NCBI GenBank assembly: GCA_964006375.1
Contig: OZ023270.1
Location: 74,775,891-74,839,890 of the forward strand
Reading direction: 5' to 3'
Source: Tillus elongatus
Lineage: Eukaryota > Arthropoda > Insecta > Coleoptera > Cleridae
Length of the DNA: 64,000 nucleotides
The translations under genes were made by a program, and so were the position numbers. The notes below the pieces were generated by a model, which was not told the DNA's origin, did not search any database, and saw only the letters and a program-made list of their open reading frames with translations. This document shows, piece after piece, positions 1 through 10,652 of this stretch; within the stretch, counting starts at the first letter, position 1; the number at the start of each line of letters is the position of its first letter.

Positions 1-830
1 ACATTCTGGAAAATTTGTGGACTTATTAGACGGCATTCTTCAACAATGCGTCGTCGTAATTCTTCCAGAGACTCCGGTTCTGTTGCGTAAATTCAACTCA
101 AATGGCCCCATAGAAATAAGTCTAAAGGAGTTAAATCCGGTGATCTAGGGGGCCACTCAATAGCACCTCTACGCCTAATCCATTGCTCTGGAAACTCTCT
201 GTTCAAAAACTCCCTAACACGTTGTGAAAAATGCGGAGGAGCTCCATCTTGTTGAAACACTAATTGATTTTCTTGATAGCGATCATCATTTTCAACAATG
301 TCAATTAGTAGAGGGTAAACTATATCTTCTAGTAACTCCAAATACGTTTCGCCACTCAAACTGCCATCAAGAAAAATTGGTCTGATTAAACGGTCTCCAA
401 AAATGCCAGTCCAGGCATTCAATTTCTGTGGAGTTTGAGTGTGGACTTCGTGAAAATTTCTTGGATTATTATCTGCCCAATAACGACAATTATGACGATT
501 GACTGTAGAGTTTAATAAAAACGTACACTCGTCTGAAAAACAGATATTGAACAGAAACTCCCCGTTATCAGCTATTCGTGCAGTCATAACTTCACAAAAC
601 TCCAGCCGCCGATCAAAATTATCTTCATTCAGTTGTTGTACAAGATGAATTTTATACGGGTGAAATTTATGATGCTTTAATATTCGCTAAATAGTCCTTC
701 TTTTGATGTTTGAAACAGTGGCCAATTTTCTCGTACTCAAAGTTGGGTCTGCAGCAATTTGTCCTAAAACTTCAATCTCAATAGTCTCATTTCCAACCAG
801 AAATTCACGTTCGGGATCCTGTTTTTTTGT
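1..830 (-). pseudogene. DD41D mariner transposase, broken
   Basis: This is a decayed transposase of the IS630-Tc1-mariner superfamily, read on the minus strand. The catalytic core is visible: FSDECTF (first Asp), QQDGAPPHF (second Asp) and RSPDLTPLD (third Asp), with 41 residues between the second and third Asp as counted from the translation. That spacing is known from the DD41D (rosa-like) mariners. The reading frame is open from 93 to 587. It continues upstream to about 830 through the linker (FHPYKIHLVQQ, DNFDRRLEF) with an in-frame TAG at 687-689. At about 93 a frameshift separates WGHLS from the C-terminal part (ATEPESLEELRRRIVEE), which runs to the left edge of the window. The N-terminal helix-turn-helix region is missing. 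No inverted repeats were found. Confidence 0.85.
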
Positions 831-966
831 TGGCTACTCAATCACTTTGTCGAAACTTTGGAACTAACTCCAAAATGTATTTTCTGTTAGCATGTCTGTT
901 CGGATGTCGTTCATTAAACAAATTTCTCTGGACGCAAATCGATCTGTTTCGTTTTCAATGCGCCAG

Positions 967-968
<2 letters not shown>

Positions 969-1062
<94 letters not shown>
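969..1062. repeat. (TA)n microsatellite
   Basis: About 94 bp of uninterrupted TA dinucleotides. It abuts a reverse-oriented TAR1 arm on its right side. Confidence 0.98.
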
Positions 1063-1065
<3 letters not shown>

Positions 1066-1195
1066 TGAAACTGACTCCGGATATGGGCTCTAGGGGCCCT
1101 AGTTCGCGCTCATTTGAAATTTTTTTTGCAAAGTCTCACCATCGATACCTCTCTAATAGTGATTTTTAAAAATAAAAATTCACTAAAAGAAGCAT
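1063..1195 (-). repeat. TAR1 left arm, reverse orientation
   Basis: The sequence runs from a CCGGATATGGGCTCTAGG-type block through TTCGCGCTCATTTG to a terminal TTCACTAA. It matches, in reverse, the block that precedes (TA)n at 9331, 12903 and 16267. The other arm is not recognisable left of the microsatellite. Confidence 0.7.
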
Positions 1196-1663
1196 CATAT
1201 TAAACTATACTATGAATGAATTTTAAAATGAATCTAAATGTGGACAGCAACAGAAACATTAATAATGAATGACGGCTTTAATCACAGCAACCTATAACAA
1301 AACAAGAGTTGAAAACAAAAGGGCTAATTACAATAAATTCATCATGAAACCATTGAAATGCATCTTTCCATTGTTCGTAAAAGAATTTAAATAGTCAATT
1401 TCCTGCACAGAATAATACTAATACCTATTCAACACCGTGGTCACATGTTCTGTTTACTTATTAACATAAGTATGGTAACATAATACACATAATTCAAATA
1501 TTTACAGAAATTTTCCACACAGTTTCCTGGAAACAGGTTTTAAAATATTAATTTCCCATATATGATGTTTACAAAGTAACAGACAAATAAATATGCAAAG
1601 TATTGTGTCTTGTTTGTTAGGAATTTTACAAGATCTAGCTGGGTTATTTTAAGGGGACATACA
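1196..1663. other. Unassigned AT-rich stretch
   Basis: No coding region, RNA gene or repeat family was recognised here. Confidence 0.5.
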
Positions 1664-1980
1664 GTATGTGCAAATTATTGTGAACAGAGGCAGATTTGTT
1701 GTCACGAATGAGCAACGTTCAGCAGGTGCTACACATTGTAGAAAGTAACCCGCCCATATCAATCAGAAATATTTCACAAGAAACTGGTACGTCTTATTCC
1801 TCATGTCCAAGAATACTTTCGCAAAATAAGCTCCACCGATATCAAGTACACTTAGTGTATCATTTACGACCTGAAGATTTTGAGAGAAGATTAAAATTTA
1901 TATCTCTAATGTCTATCATGGTAGCGACCGACAACTATTTTTTTAATAAAATTGTATGGACTGAGGAAAGCCATTTCCAG
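1664..1980 (+). pseudogene. Mariner-like transposase, 5' part (split by a LINE)
   Basis: The plus strand encodes a decayed helix-turn-helix and linker (QQVLHIVESNPPISIRNISQ, then LHRYQVHL and DFERRLKFISLM) and reaches the first catalytic block WTEESHFQ. This has the same architecture as the DD41D copies elsewhere in the window. The frame is cut at 1980 by the LINE and resumes at 3149, so the two parts are one gene. The first 35 bp (CAGTATGTGCAAATTATT and following) resemble the Tc1 terminus at 59047, so the 5' end may be a chimera of two elements or a shared terminus. Confidence 0.75.
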
Positions 1981-3134
1981 CTGGATCTGCACCCCCCCCC
2001 CCCCACTTAATTATTATGGGGGAGGCCAGGCTAGGACTATACAGACTAGCCTGCCTTGGTAGACTGAAGATCAACCTAGGCTTCAGGAGATCGTGAAGTA
2101 GCCCATGCTTGAAATGAGGTCAGACTTCGCGAGCTCGCGAATGTGCAGGGAAAACAACTTTACAGTGGAAATCCCCGACCGCGAAGCATGGCGGGAGGAG
2201 ACGCCGGACATACCACGGGCTGCGCTCGTCTGGTTCACGGACGGATCCGGCGGGGAGCGTGGGACGGGGGCAGGTGTTTACTCGGAAGGACCGAGGGTAA
2301 GTCATAGTATTTCTCTCGGAGCCCATGCAACGGTGTTTCAGGCCGAGATGTACGCCATCCTGCACTGTGTGCGGGAGAACAGGAGGAGGGGCTACACCAA
2401 CAAGCAGATACTCATAGCCACAGACAGTCAGGCAGCCCTTAAGGCACTAAGTAGCCCACGGGTAAATTCCTGGCTGGTGAGTGAGTGCCGAGACGAGACG
2501 AGCGACCTGGCTGTGCAGAATGAGGTGACCCTCATCTGGGTGCCGGGTCACTCAGGGGTCAAAGGCAATGAAGAAGCTGACAGCAGAACCATTTATGGGA
2601 CCAGAACCGGCTCTGGGCGTGTCAAAGAGCACTGCCAGGGGAGTCATTAAGTCATGGGTTAGAAACCAACACCAGGTGTACTGGGCGGACTGTCCAGGGC
2701 TCAGACATGGGAAGTCAATAATTGACGGACCCAGTTCAAAGAGAGCTGTGGAGCTGCTAAATCTTAGCAGAGGGCAGCTCAGAAACACAACAGGTCTCTT
2801 GACGGCACACATGGCCGTCAAGAAACACCTGCATAAAATGGGACGGTTCGAAGGGGACCTCGCATGCAGACTCTGCAGCGAGGGGGGAGGAATCAGCACA
2901 GCACATCTTGTGCGAGTGTAAAGCCCTGGACCGCAAAAGACAACTGATTTACGGTCAGTCTAGACCGGAGACAGAGCAATATAAAACTTCACCCTACCAA
3001 TCGCTGTGCAGACTAGTTCAAGGCACAGTGATTTTGGAATGGGTGGAGTAAGACTAAGGGTATGCACAATCAACCAAAGGTTGCAGTGCTATCGGGGCGG
3101 CAAGGCCGCGGACGAGCCCTAAGGGAACAAAAAA
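1981..3134 (+). mobile_element. 5'-truncated LINE with 14-bp target-site duplication
   Basis: A non-LTR retrotransposon fragment ends in an A-rich tail (about 3128-3134). It is flanked by the direct repeat AAAGCCATTTCCAG at 1967-1980 and 3135-3148. The flanking duplication, 5' truncation and A tail are the hallmarks of target-primed reverse transcription. The 5' junction carries a C13-14 run (about 1991-2004) of unknown origin. The insertion lies inside a mariner-type transposase. A second truncated copy of the same family lies at 23201-23990. Confidence 0.9.
2105..2925 (+). pseudogene. LINE RNase H domain and C-terminal CCHC region
   Basis: This is the 3' end of a LINE second ORF of the R1/Jockey/I type. 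The RNase H domain is readable from FTDGSGGERGTGAGVY (first Asp), through FQAEMYAILHCV (Glu) and ATDSQAALKAL (Asp), to IWVPGHSGVKGNEEAD. After a frame break near 2575 the reading continues in another frame (PALGVSKSTARG, WVRNQHQVYWADCPGL) to a cysteine motif CRLCSE...H. The reverse transcriptase and endonuclease are absent through 5' truncation. The frame change and the disrupted zinc motif make it inactive. RNase H in this position removes RNA from the cDNA in related LINEs. Confidence 0.85.
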
Positions 3135-3148
3135 AAAGCCATTTCCAG

Positions 3149-3681
3149 AATAACGGGCCGGTTAACAAACTAATTGCCATTGCTGGTCTCGCATGAATTC
3201 TAGATTGACAAAGGTAACAGGCAATCAAAATAAGTTTACAGTCAATGTTTGATGTGGCATTTTAAACCGACATTTGAGGGTCCCCTTTTGCACGCAGGAT
3301 CACTAACAGGCAAACGTTACCTAGATCTTCTGAAAAACGATATTCTTAGCTTGTTAGAGGAGATCCCCTTAGTAACAAGGCGTCAATGTAGTGGAAGCAT
3401 GATTGGGCACCTGCTCATAATGCGGCTTGAGGTACCGACTACTTGAATAGTACTTATCTTGGAAGATGGATCGCGACTAATGGACCTCTCGAGTGGCCAG
3501 CGCGTTCGTCAGATTTAACTTCAAGCGATTTCTTCCTGTGGAGTTTATTGAAAGACATGGTGTATGCAGAACCAATAAAAATATGACAGACCTAGTTAGT
3601 AAAATTGTTGCTAGTTGTGCACCTTTAAGTAGCCATTCTTTCGACATCGTTTCGAAATGTGTACTCTGCAAATGGTAACGT
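3149..3681 (+). pseudogene. Mariner-like transposase, 3' part (after the LINE)
   Basis: Continuation of the transposase cut at 1980. Readable pieces in different frames include EGPLLHAGSLTGKRYLDLLK, a corrupted second catalytic block (HDWAPAHN), GRWIATNGPLEWPARSSDL with the third catalytic region and FFLWSLLKDMVYAEP. It ends at about 3678 (CVLCKW). Several stops and frameshifts are present. Homology to the other DD41D copies runs through to the C-terminus. No right inverted repeat was recognised after it. Confidence 0.75.
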
Positions 3682-3985
3682 TTTTGAGCATATGTTGTAA
3701 GCTTTGTTTGTTTGTTTTTATCTTATGGTTATGATTGTAGTTGATAAATAACATATGTTTTCTCAGTGTAGAATATTCAATAAGCGGACTGTATTTTTGA
3801 GTTATTATTCTTTTCTCTCTTATCATAATAGAATATAAAAAATTAGCTTGAGATCAGAAGTCACACGTCTGTGTGTTATTCTACATCAACGCCACCTATA
3901 AATTACGTTTAACGCAATCTGCTTGAGCGTTTAAACAAAAGTCAGAAATGACCTAAGTAGTTAAGTTTTCACAGATTACAAAAAT
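3682..3985. other. Unassigned AT-rich stretch
   Basis: No gene or known repeat was seen. It lies within the presumed G-beta intron that follows the exon at 4767-4856. Confidence 0.45.
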
Positions 3986-4220
3986 TGTTTTCCGTCCTCA
4001 AGTTGTAATCTCCCAGTTTCCTAATAGTACCTCCATTATCTCAAAATCTGTCAACTTTTCCAAAATTTTTAATAAAACAAAAATTGCTTTGAACTGACAT
4101 GTGATGCTTAATTGATGATATACTTGATTAATATAATGTGTACTAACCATACGAGTTCCATTAGGATAGCGTTCTTTTATATTAACCAGCCAAACAGCAC
4201 ATATTTTTTGGATATTCGTT
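3986..4220 (+). repeat. 235-bp segment duplicated at 6206-6440
   Basis: This segment, from TGTTTTCCGTCCTCAAG to GGATATTCGTT, reappears with equal length and, as far as I can read, identical sequence at 6206-6440. Here it sits in unique-looking intronic DNA. At 6206 it interrupts a mariner element. This copy therefore looks like the source and the other like the copy. Confidence 0.9.
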
Positions 4221-4766
4221 AGAGGAGAGATTCGAGTCATCAATAAATAAAATTCAATCACTTACTGATAATATTGTGTACAGTTCATTAGTATTCAAAA
4301 GTTAGATTCTTTACAAGCAGCAATATCTGTATTACTTAAACTGGTATTATTATTATTATTTATTTGCTGAAAATTATACATATGTCAGTACAAGAAAGTC
4401 CTAGGACTTGTATAGTATTTAATGACAAAATTTAATAAGAATATTCCAAAATATATTTGACACCTTTCTTCCAAAACATCAATCACTTCCAATTTTGACA
4501 TACCAAATAACCTTATAATTTTCTAAATTGGGCACCTTAAATATCCCCCTCTTAACATGTAGACAGGGGTTCTGCAAATTTTTCAGGGTAGTGAGAAGGA
4601 ACTGCTCCCTGGCGTCGGTGATTGGCCATAGTTTCGGAAATAGAGCGAAGTTTAAAAGAAGCTACGCAACTGAGATGGCTGTTATTACTTCCATTAAAAC
4701 TAGCTGCTGGTTAAATGCAAACATTGTTTTGAACGAAGAGAAAAAAGATAAAAACTATATACTTAC
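4221..4766. other. Presumed intron 3' of the G-beta first coding exon
   Basis: AT-rich, with no recognisable second G-beta exon on the minus strand. The next exon, expected to begin with DARKA-type residues, is probably beyond the left edge. Confidence 0.5.
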
Positions 4767-4823
4767 TCTGATGGCATTTTTCAAAGTCTCGGCTTCTTGT
4801 CGCAAAGACTCCAATTCGTTCAT
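4767..4823 (-). CDS. Gbeta: G-protein beta subunit, first coding exon (5' end only)
   Basis: The minus strand encodes MNELESLRQEAETLKNAIR and then a canonical donor GTAAGT (reverse complement of 4761-4766). This 19-residue N-terminus closely matches the conserved start of insect and vertebrate G-protein beta-1 type subunits, whose N-terminal helix forms a coiled coil with G-gamma. The protein acts at the plasma membrane as the beta-gamma half of heterotrimeric G proteins. The exon is bounded on the 5' side by an acceptor (CTATTTTCTTTCCAG) ending at 4857. The exon is therefore 4767-4856, with 33 bp of 5' untranslated sequence before the ATG at 4823. The intron position after codon 19 agrees with what I recall of vertebrate beta genes. 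The WD repeats must lie to the left of the window. Upstream untranslated exon(s) should lie at higher coordinates; 26.2 kb is one candidate. Confidence 0.85.
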
Positions 4824-4856
4824 ACTGCCCGCAACTCGCTAGTACACAACGAACAC
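4824..4856 (-). other. 5' UTR part of the G-beta exon with its splice acceptor
   Basis: 33 bp between the acceptor AG (reverse complement of 4857-4858, after a pyrimidine-rich tract) and the ATG at 4823. It shows that the start codon is not in the first exon of the transcript. Confidence 0.7.
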
Positions 4857-5029
4857 CTGGAAAGAAAATAGAACAGAAAAATTTAAGTAAACAACAGAAT
4901 AATATTCATAGCAATACGAAAAAATTGAATAGTGGTGGCATATACAGTTACAGAAAATACATAACATGCATACATTAATAAAACTAAAATCAGTTGTTAC
5001 AAACCAAAAACATTTTTTGAGTGGGCTAA

Positions 5030-5086
5030 GCCAATGAGCACGAACTCCTAGAACCCATATCCAGGATAAGTTTATTTCTTTTAGTT

Positions 5087-5087
<1 letters not shown>
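5030..5087 (+). repeat. TAR1 left-arm remnant
   Basis: The stretch ending CCCATATCCAGGATAAG and TTTATG before (TA)n matches the TAR1 block seen at 16350-16390. It marks the start of a (TA)n tract later split by several insertions. Confidence 0.65.

Positions 5088-5158
<71 letters not shown>
5088..5158. repeat. (TA)n microsatellite
   Basis: About 70 bp of TA repeats immediately before the SINE. Confidence 0.98.
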
Positions 5159-5160
<2 letters not shown>

Positions 5161-5375
5161 CTGAATAGCTCAGTTCGCGAGGTGAGAAACCTCTCGAATT
5201 GGACTAGGAGGTCGCGGGTTCGAATCCCGTATTCGGACAGCCGGTCTTTTGCACTAGAATGTGGAAACGCCGGCTTCTTATGAGTTATGGGTGGTGTCCA
5301 TTGTCTATATATGTATGTAAGCTCCCCCAGCAGAAGTCAAAGACTTTTGGGTGCGGAGTTTGTCTACTGTGGTGT

Positions 5376-5378
<3 letters not shown>
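5159..5378 (+). mobile_element. tRNA-derived SINE
   Basis: The head contains an RNA polymerase III A box (TAGCTCAGTTCG, 5166-5177) and B box (GGTTCGAATCC, 5217-5227). CTGAAT and ATTCGG can pair as an acceptor-like stem and CGGG/CCCG as a T stem. The anticodon-like stem ACCTC/GAGGT has a loop too long for a working tRNA, so this is a tRNA relic heading a SINE. About 140 bp of unrelated body follows. Both ends abut (TA)n, so no unambiguous target duplication can be defined. Confidence 0.75.

Positions 5379-5462
<84 letters not shown>
5379..5462. repeat. (TA)n microsatellite
   Basis: TA repeats between the SINE and the scrambled mariner, with one TG interruption near 5452. Confidence 0.97.
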
Positions 5463-5478
5463 GTGTGAAACACTTATG

Positions 5479-5792
5479 GAAACTGTTGATTGACTAACAT
5501 CATTTTCACGTGCAACTTGACGGGTAGAAGTTGTTGGTTCTTCTTGAAAAGCCAATACAGTATTGAGTATTACATCTTCTTCAACAAACTTGGGTCCCCT
5601 AGGCAGTGGTCTAACGTATCCATAATCACGAAACTGTGAATGTATCTTAGACACAGTTCCCTGGGTTAGTGGGGACAAATCTGGATGTTTTTCATTAAAT
5701 AGGTTAACAACTTGTACGTGTGTTCTACACATCTCACCATACCCAATCATCATTAATATTTCTGTTCGCAAAGTTTCAGTTAAGTATCGCAT
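5479..5792 (-). pseudogene. Mariner transposase N-terminal domain
   Basis: The minus strand encodes a start and first helix-turn-helix (MRYLTETLRTEILMMIGYGE), a second segment (LSPLTQGTVSKIHSQFRDYG) and the beginning of the second DNA-binding half (STRQVARENDVSQSTVS). It is homologous to the N-termini of the transposases at 7296-8391 and 16855-17943. The frame then runs straight into the terminal inverted repeat and (TA)n. The whole catalytic domain has therefore been deleted, with the deletion joining STVS to the terminus. It can bind no more than DNA, if expressed at all. Confidence 0.85.
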
Positions 5793-5984
5793 TATTAGAC
5801 CAAAAATTAATTGAAATTATCGGAACAAAATTACAACTAACTTATTAGGAGACCGTCCATTCAACACAATACACCACAAAATAAAACAGAACTGTTAAAT
5901 TTCATCTTTCACGCTGCAAAAATTGGTAGTTAATAAGAAACGATGAATTATAGCAAGTACCTTTTAGATAAAAGACAAGATAAG

Positions 5985-6074
5985 AAATTTAACATAAGAG
6001 TCAGTGAAGAATTCCAGAGCAGATTATTTCGTTGTGTGCAAGTGAATGGAGAACATTTTGAACATTTATTATAA
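5985..6074 (+). pseudogene. Mariner transposase C-terminal tail, opposite strand
   Basis: The plus strand reads RVSEEFQSRLFRCVQVNGEH followed by FEHLL and a stop at 6072-6074. This matches the C-terminus of the DD41D transposases (RGEHFEHLLH in the copy at 16855). It lies head to head with the N-terminal piece at 5479-5792, which shows an inversion or the fusion of two copies. Confidence 0.8.
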
Positions 6075-6205
6075 GAAAGGGGCGTTTTTATGAAGTTTAT
6101 TTTCGAAATTTGAATTTCAGGGTAAACTGTTTAGTTTTAATATTCCGGTATTACACTTCCACCCTGTACTGAAAACTGTAATATTAGACCATACATGTGG
6201 GGTAT
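6067..6205 (+). repeat. 139-bp direct duplication, copy 1
   Basis: Identical, as far as I can read, to 6441-6579 and of equal length. The two copies bracket the 235-bp filler at 6206-6440. Confidence 0.92.
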
Positions 6206-6440
6206 TGTTTTCCGTCCTCAAGTTGTAATCTCCCAGTTTCCTAATAGTACCTCCATTATCTCAAAATCTGTCAACTTTTCCAAAATTTTTAATAAAACAA
6301 AAATTGCTTTGAACTGACATGTGATGCTTAATTGATGATATACTTGATTAATATAATGTGTACTAACCATACGAGTTCCATTAGGATAGCGTTCTTTTAT
6401 ATTAACCAGCCAAACAGCACATATTTTTTGGATATTCGTT
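6206..6440 (+). repeat. 235-bp filler copied from 3986-4220
   Basis: Same sequence and length as 3986-4220 in direct orientation. It is set between two copies of a 139-bp duplicated flank. Confidence 0.9.
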
Positions 6441-6579
6441 TATTATAAGAAAGGGGCGTTTTTATGAAGTTTATTTTCGAAATTTGAATTTCAGGGTAAA
6501 CTGTTTAGTTTTAATATTCCGGTATTACACTTCCACCCTGTACTGAAAACTGTAATATTAGACCATACATGTGGGGTAT
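6441..6579 (+). repeat. 139-bp direct duplication, copy 2
   Basis: Second copy of 6067-6205. It continues into the right inverted-repeat region of element C. Confidence 0.92.
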
Positions 6580-6794
6580 CTCCACATTCAGAAAAATGTG
6601 TCCATCGAACTGTGATGAAAAAATGTAGGGTTGCTATTTTTTTAATGGATAAAGTGTTGGGGGTAAAATAGTGGGAGTTTAATTTTTTTAACTATGATTG
6701 TAAGATAATGTTCGAGAAACTAAACTTCACGTATCTCGGCGTTTTCAGCAAAAAATTTTTTGCTGAATTATGAATTTTATTCCATAAGTGTGTT

Positions 6795-6798
<4 letters not shown>

Positions 6799-6878
<80 letters not shown>
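6799..6878. repeat. (TA)n microsatellite
   Basis: About 80 bp of TA shared as the flank of element C on the left and mariner A on the right. Confidence 0.98.
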
Positions 6879-6881
<3 letters not shown>

Positions 6882-8947
6882 GGTCGCTGATAAGTCTGGA
6901 AACGGTCGATTATCCGGGAAAATATACAAGGTGTCGAAAAAAGTTTTATACAAAAGTTTTTGGGTTCTTCAATGTCTACTAGGCGGTGATAATTTCATTT
7001 ATACAGGGTTGGTCATACAGGCGTGGCACACCAATATTAATTTTTTTTTAATGGAACACCCCTATATATTATTCGATATTTCAATCCTTCTCTTAATTTT
7101 GAGCAACATTTATCAGAAGCATGATGTACATAAACTCAATCGTTTCCGGGTAAAAAAATAAATAAAAATAAACGCTATTGTTTTTAAAATCTATTGGATG
7201 AAGAACAAAAATAAATGAAAAGTAGAATATCTCTTGAAAACAATCTGTGAGTGTGAAAAGAACCGGTTGCGATGTTTTTAACATTGTTTGAAATCCTATT
7301 TTATAAGATGTTCAAAGTGTTCTCCATTGACCTCCTGACAATAATGAATTCGCTTAACAAAACATTGCACTGCATTTACAAGAGCGTTTTGAGGAATGTT
7401 ATTAATTTCATGCACAATCCTTGCTTGCAACTCTTCAATATTCTGCGGTCTATTTTGGTAAATTAATTTTTTTTACATGACCCCACAAAAAAAAGTCAAG
7501 CGGCGTCATGTCTGGAGACCTAGCTGGCCATTCAATAGTTCCCCTGCGCCCTATCCATCTGCCAGGAAAGGTTTGATTCAGATATTCCCGTACCTCAATT
7601 CCAAAATGAGGGGGTGCCCCATCCTGCTGAAACCATATTTCTTCCGCTGGTAGATTTGGGTCGTTATTGTTCGGAAATAATCGACTAACGTCTGGAACAA
7701 TTGATTCTTGCAAAAGTGTCAAATATCGAGCAGAGTTCAAATTACCGTGTATAAAATAAGGTCCTATGATATGTCCACCAATAATAGCACACCAAACATT
7801 TACTTTTTGCGGTCTTTGGGTGTGAATTTGTTCCATCCAATGTGGGTTTTCGTCTGACCAGTACCTACAGTTGTGTCGGTTGACTTGTCCATTCAAACAA
7901 AATGTAGATTCGTCGGAAAACAAAATGTGGTTGGCAAAGTTAAAATTTTGGCGTAACTTCTCCATAATAAGTTCACAGAACTCGATTCTGCGATCAAAAT
8001 CGTCTTCACTCAGTTCTTGCAATAAATGAATTTTATATGGACGGAACTTTTCCCGCTTCGTAATCTTTTGAATTGAATATCGACTAATATTGTGATTTAA
8101 AGCCAATTGCTGTGCCGAAGTTTTCGGATTTTCCACCACATCCAATATTACATTCAAAGAATTTTCTTCATTTGTAACGGTTACTGGCCTTCCAGTTCTA
8201 GGTTTATCCTTGATACCGCCAGTTTCGTGAAAACGATGCAAAGTTTTCGAAACTGTGGATTTGGAGATCGATTCCCGCTCAGGATGCAACTCATTGAACA
8301 TAATCACCACTTGAGCAAAACTTCGTGTTCTATCACCGTACCCTATCATCATTAAAATTTCGATACGTTCGGTTTCACTTAAACTTGCCATTTTGCACAA
8401 AAACTGTTGACACTAAATTACTAATGTTTCAAAACTGTTGACACTGAATGAATGTTTGACATTCGTTGTCCTGGAAACATTTTAAAACAAAAGAATAATA
8501 CTGCGTTTCTTATGGGCATCTTATCTTATCTTGGGATTCCAAACAATGTTAAAAACATCGCAACCGGTTCTTTTCACACTCACAGATTGTTTTCAAGAGA
8601 TATTCTACTTTTCATTTATTTTTGTTCTTCATCCAATAGATTTTAAAAACAGTAGCGTTTATTTTTATTTATTTTTTTACCCGGAAACGATTGAGTTTAG
8701 GTACATTATGCTTCTCATAAATGTTGCTCAAAATTAAGAGAAGGATTGAAATATCGAATAATATATAGGGTGTTCCATTAAAAAAAAATTAATATTGGTG
8801 TGCCACGCCTGTATGACCAACCCTGTATAAATAAAATTATCACCGCCTAGTAGACATTGAAGAACCCAAAAACTTTTGTATAAAACTTTTTTCGACACCT
8901 TGTATATTTTCCCGGATAATCGACCGTTTCCAGACTTATCAGCGACC

Positions 8948-8950
<3 letters not shown>
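6879..8950 (-). mobile_element. DD41D mariner A, nearly intact, 2.07 kb
   Basis: The ends CAGGGTCGCTGATAAGTC and its reverse complement open long terminal inverted repeats of about 420 bp (6879-7299 and 8530-8950). The repeats are nearly identical apart from a few substitutions. Both ends abut TA within (TA)n, as expected for TA target duplication. One transposase gene lies between them on the minus strand and its stop codon lies inside the left inverted repeat. High similarity between the two arms suggests a fairly recent copy. Confidence 0.93.
7296..8391 (-). pseudogene. DD41D mariner transposase with a single frameshift
   Basis: Cut-and-paste transposase acting on the element's own inverted repeats. 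I take the start at MASLSETERIEILMMIGYGD (8391), because the paralogues begin at the equivalent residue; an ATG three codons upstream at 8400 is also in frame. Two helix-turn-helix halves are followed by LFSDEST (first Asp), WFQQDGAPPHF (second Asp) and ARSPDMTPLD (third Asp), with 41 residues between the last two. The frame is open to WGHVKK, then shifts at an 8-base homopolymer (T run on plus, 7467-7474). Read one frame over, it continues normally (RPQNIEELQARIVHE, CQEVNGEHFEHLI) to a stop at 7296-7298. A single indel therefore separates this copy from an intact gene. A sequencing error in the homopolymer is possible. Confidence 0.9.

Positions 8951-9024
<74 letters not shown>
8951..9024. 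repeat. (TA)n microsatellite
   Basis: Right flank of mariner A. Confidence 0.98.
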
Positions 9025-9027
<3 letters not shown>

Positions 9028-9330
9028 TGTGGGAGTTCTCGTTAACATTCCCGTAAATCAAAACCATATCTGGATATCCTTCGCTAGAGAAGTAAAGATC
9101 TTCCATATCACAAGTTTGATTTGGCTTACAATACTTGAACGAAACGATTACTTGAAGCGACTGACGCCGACGTATCAATATAATACCAATGTCTCGAAAT
9201 GGACAGACGGCATGGCACCCTTGGAAAATCATGATTGGAACTTTTACCATGTAAGCCAAAAAATTAACATAACATGACGATAGTATAAAAGTTAATGTTA
9301 AATGCAGGAATAAAGCAAATAGTGACTTTT
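9025..9330. other. Unassigned stretch
   Basis: No coding potential beyond short frames that run into the microsatellite. It does not match the TAR1 right arm that would be expected here. Confidence 0.45.
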
Positions 9331-10540
<1,210 letters not shown>

Positions 10541-10652
10541 GGGTGGCTCATAAGTCGTTGGTGATACAAATAATTTTTTTTTTGTCGAAAACGCCTTATT
10601 TTTTTGCATTTTCCATCGAAATATAATGCATGTTTGTAAGTTAAGAAATTCT

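Larger units (their letters stand above)
5463..6798 (-). mobile_element. Rearranged mariner element C, flanked by TA
   Basis: The element lies between two (TA)n tracts. Its ends, GTGTGAAACACTTATGG on the left and CCATAAGTGTGTTTCAC on the right, are inverted repeats. It holds the N-terminal part of a transposase on minus (5479-5792) and a C-terminal part on plus (5994-6074), head to head, so it has been rearranged. A 235-bp filler flanked by a 139-bp duplication lies at 6067-6579. Confidence 0.8.

Noticed and set aside
827..1063. Open frames made of Tyr-Ile repeats over (TA)n tracts here and at about a dozen other places
   Set aside because: They are translations of TA microsatellites, open on both strands by composition only.
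3998..4261. 87-codon minus-strand frame that could be the next G-beta exon
   Set aside because: The translation has no WD-repeat or G-beta residues, and the segment is the one copied at 6206.
5159..5240. Functional tRNA gene
   Set aside because: A and B boxes are present, but the anticodon-like loop is too long and the acceptor stem imperfect; it is better explained as a SINE head.
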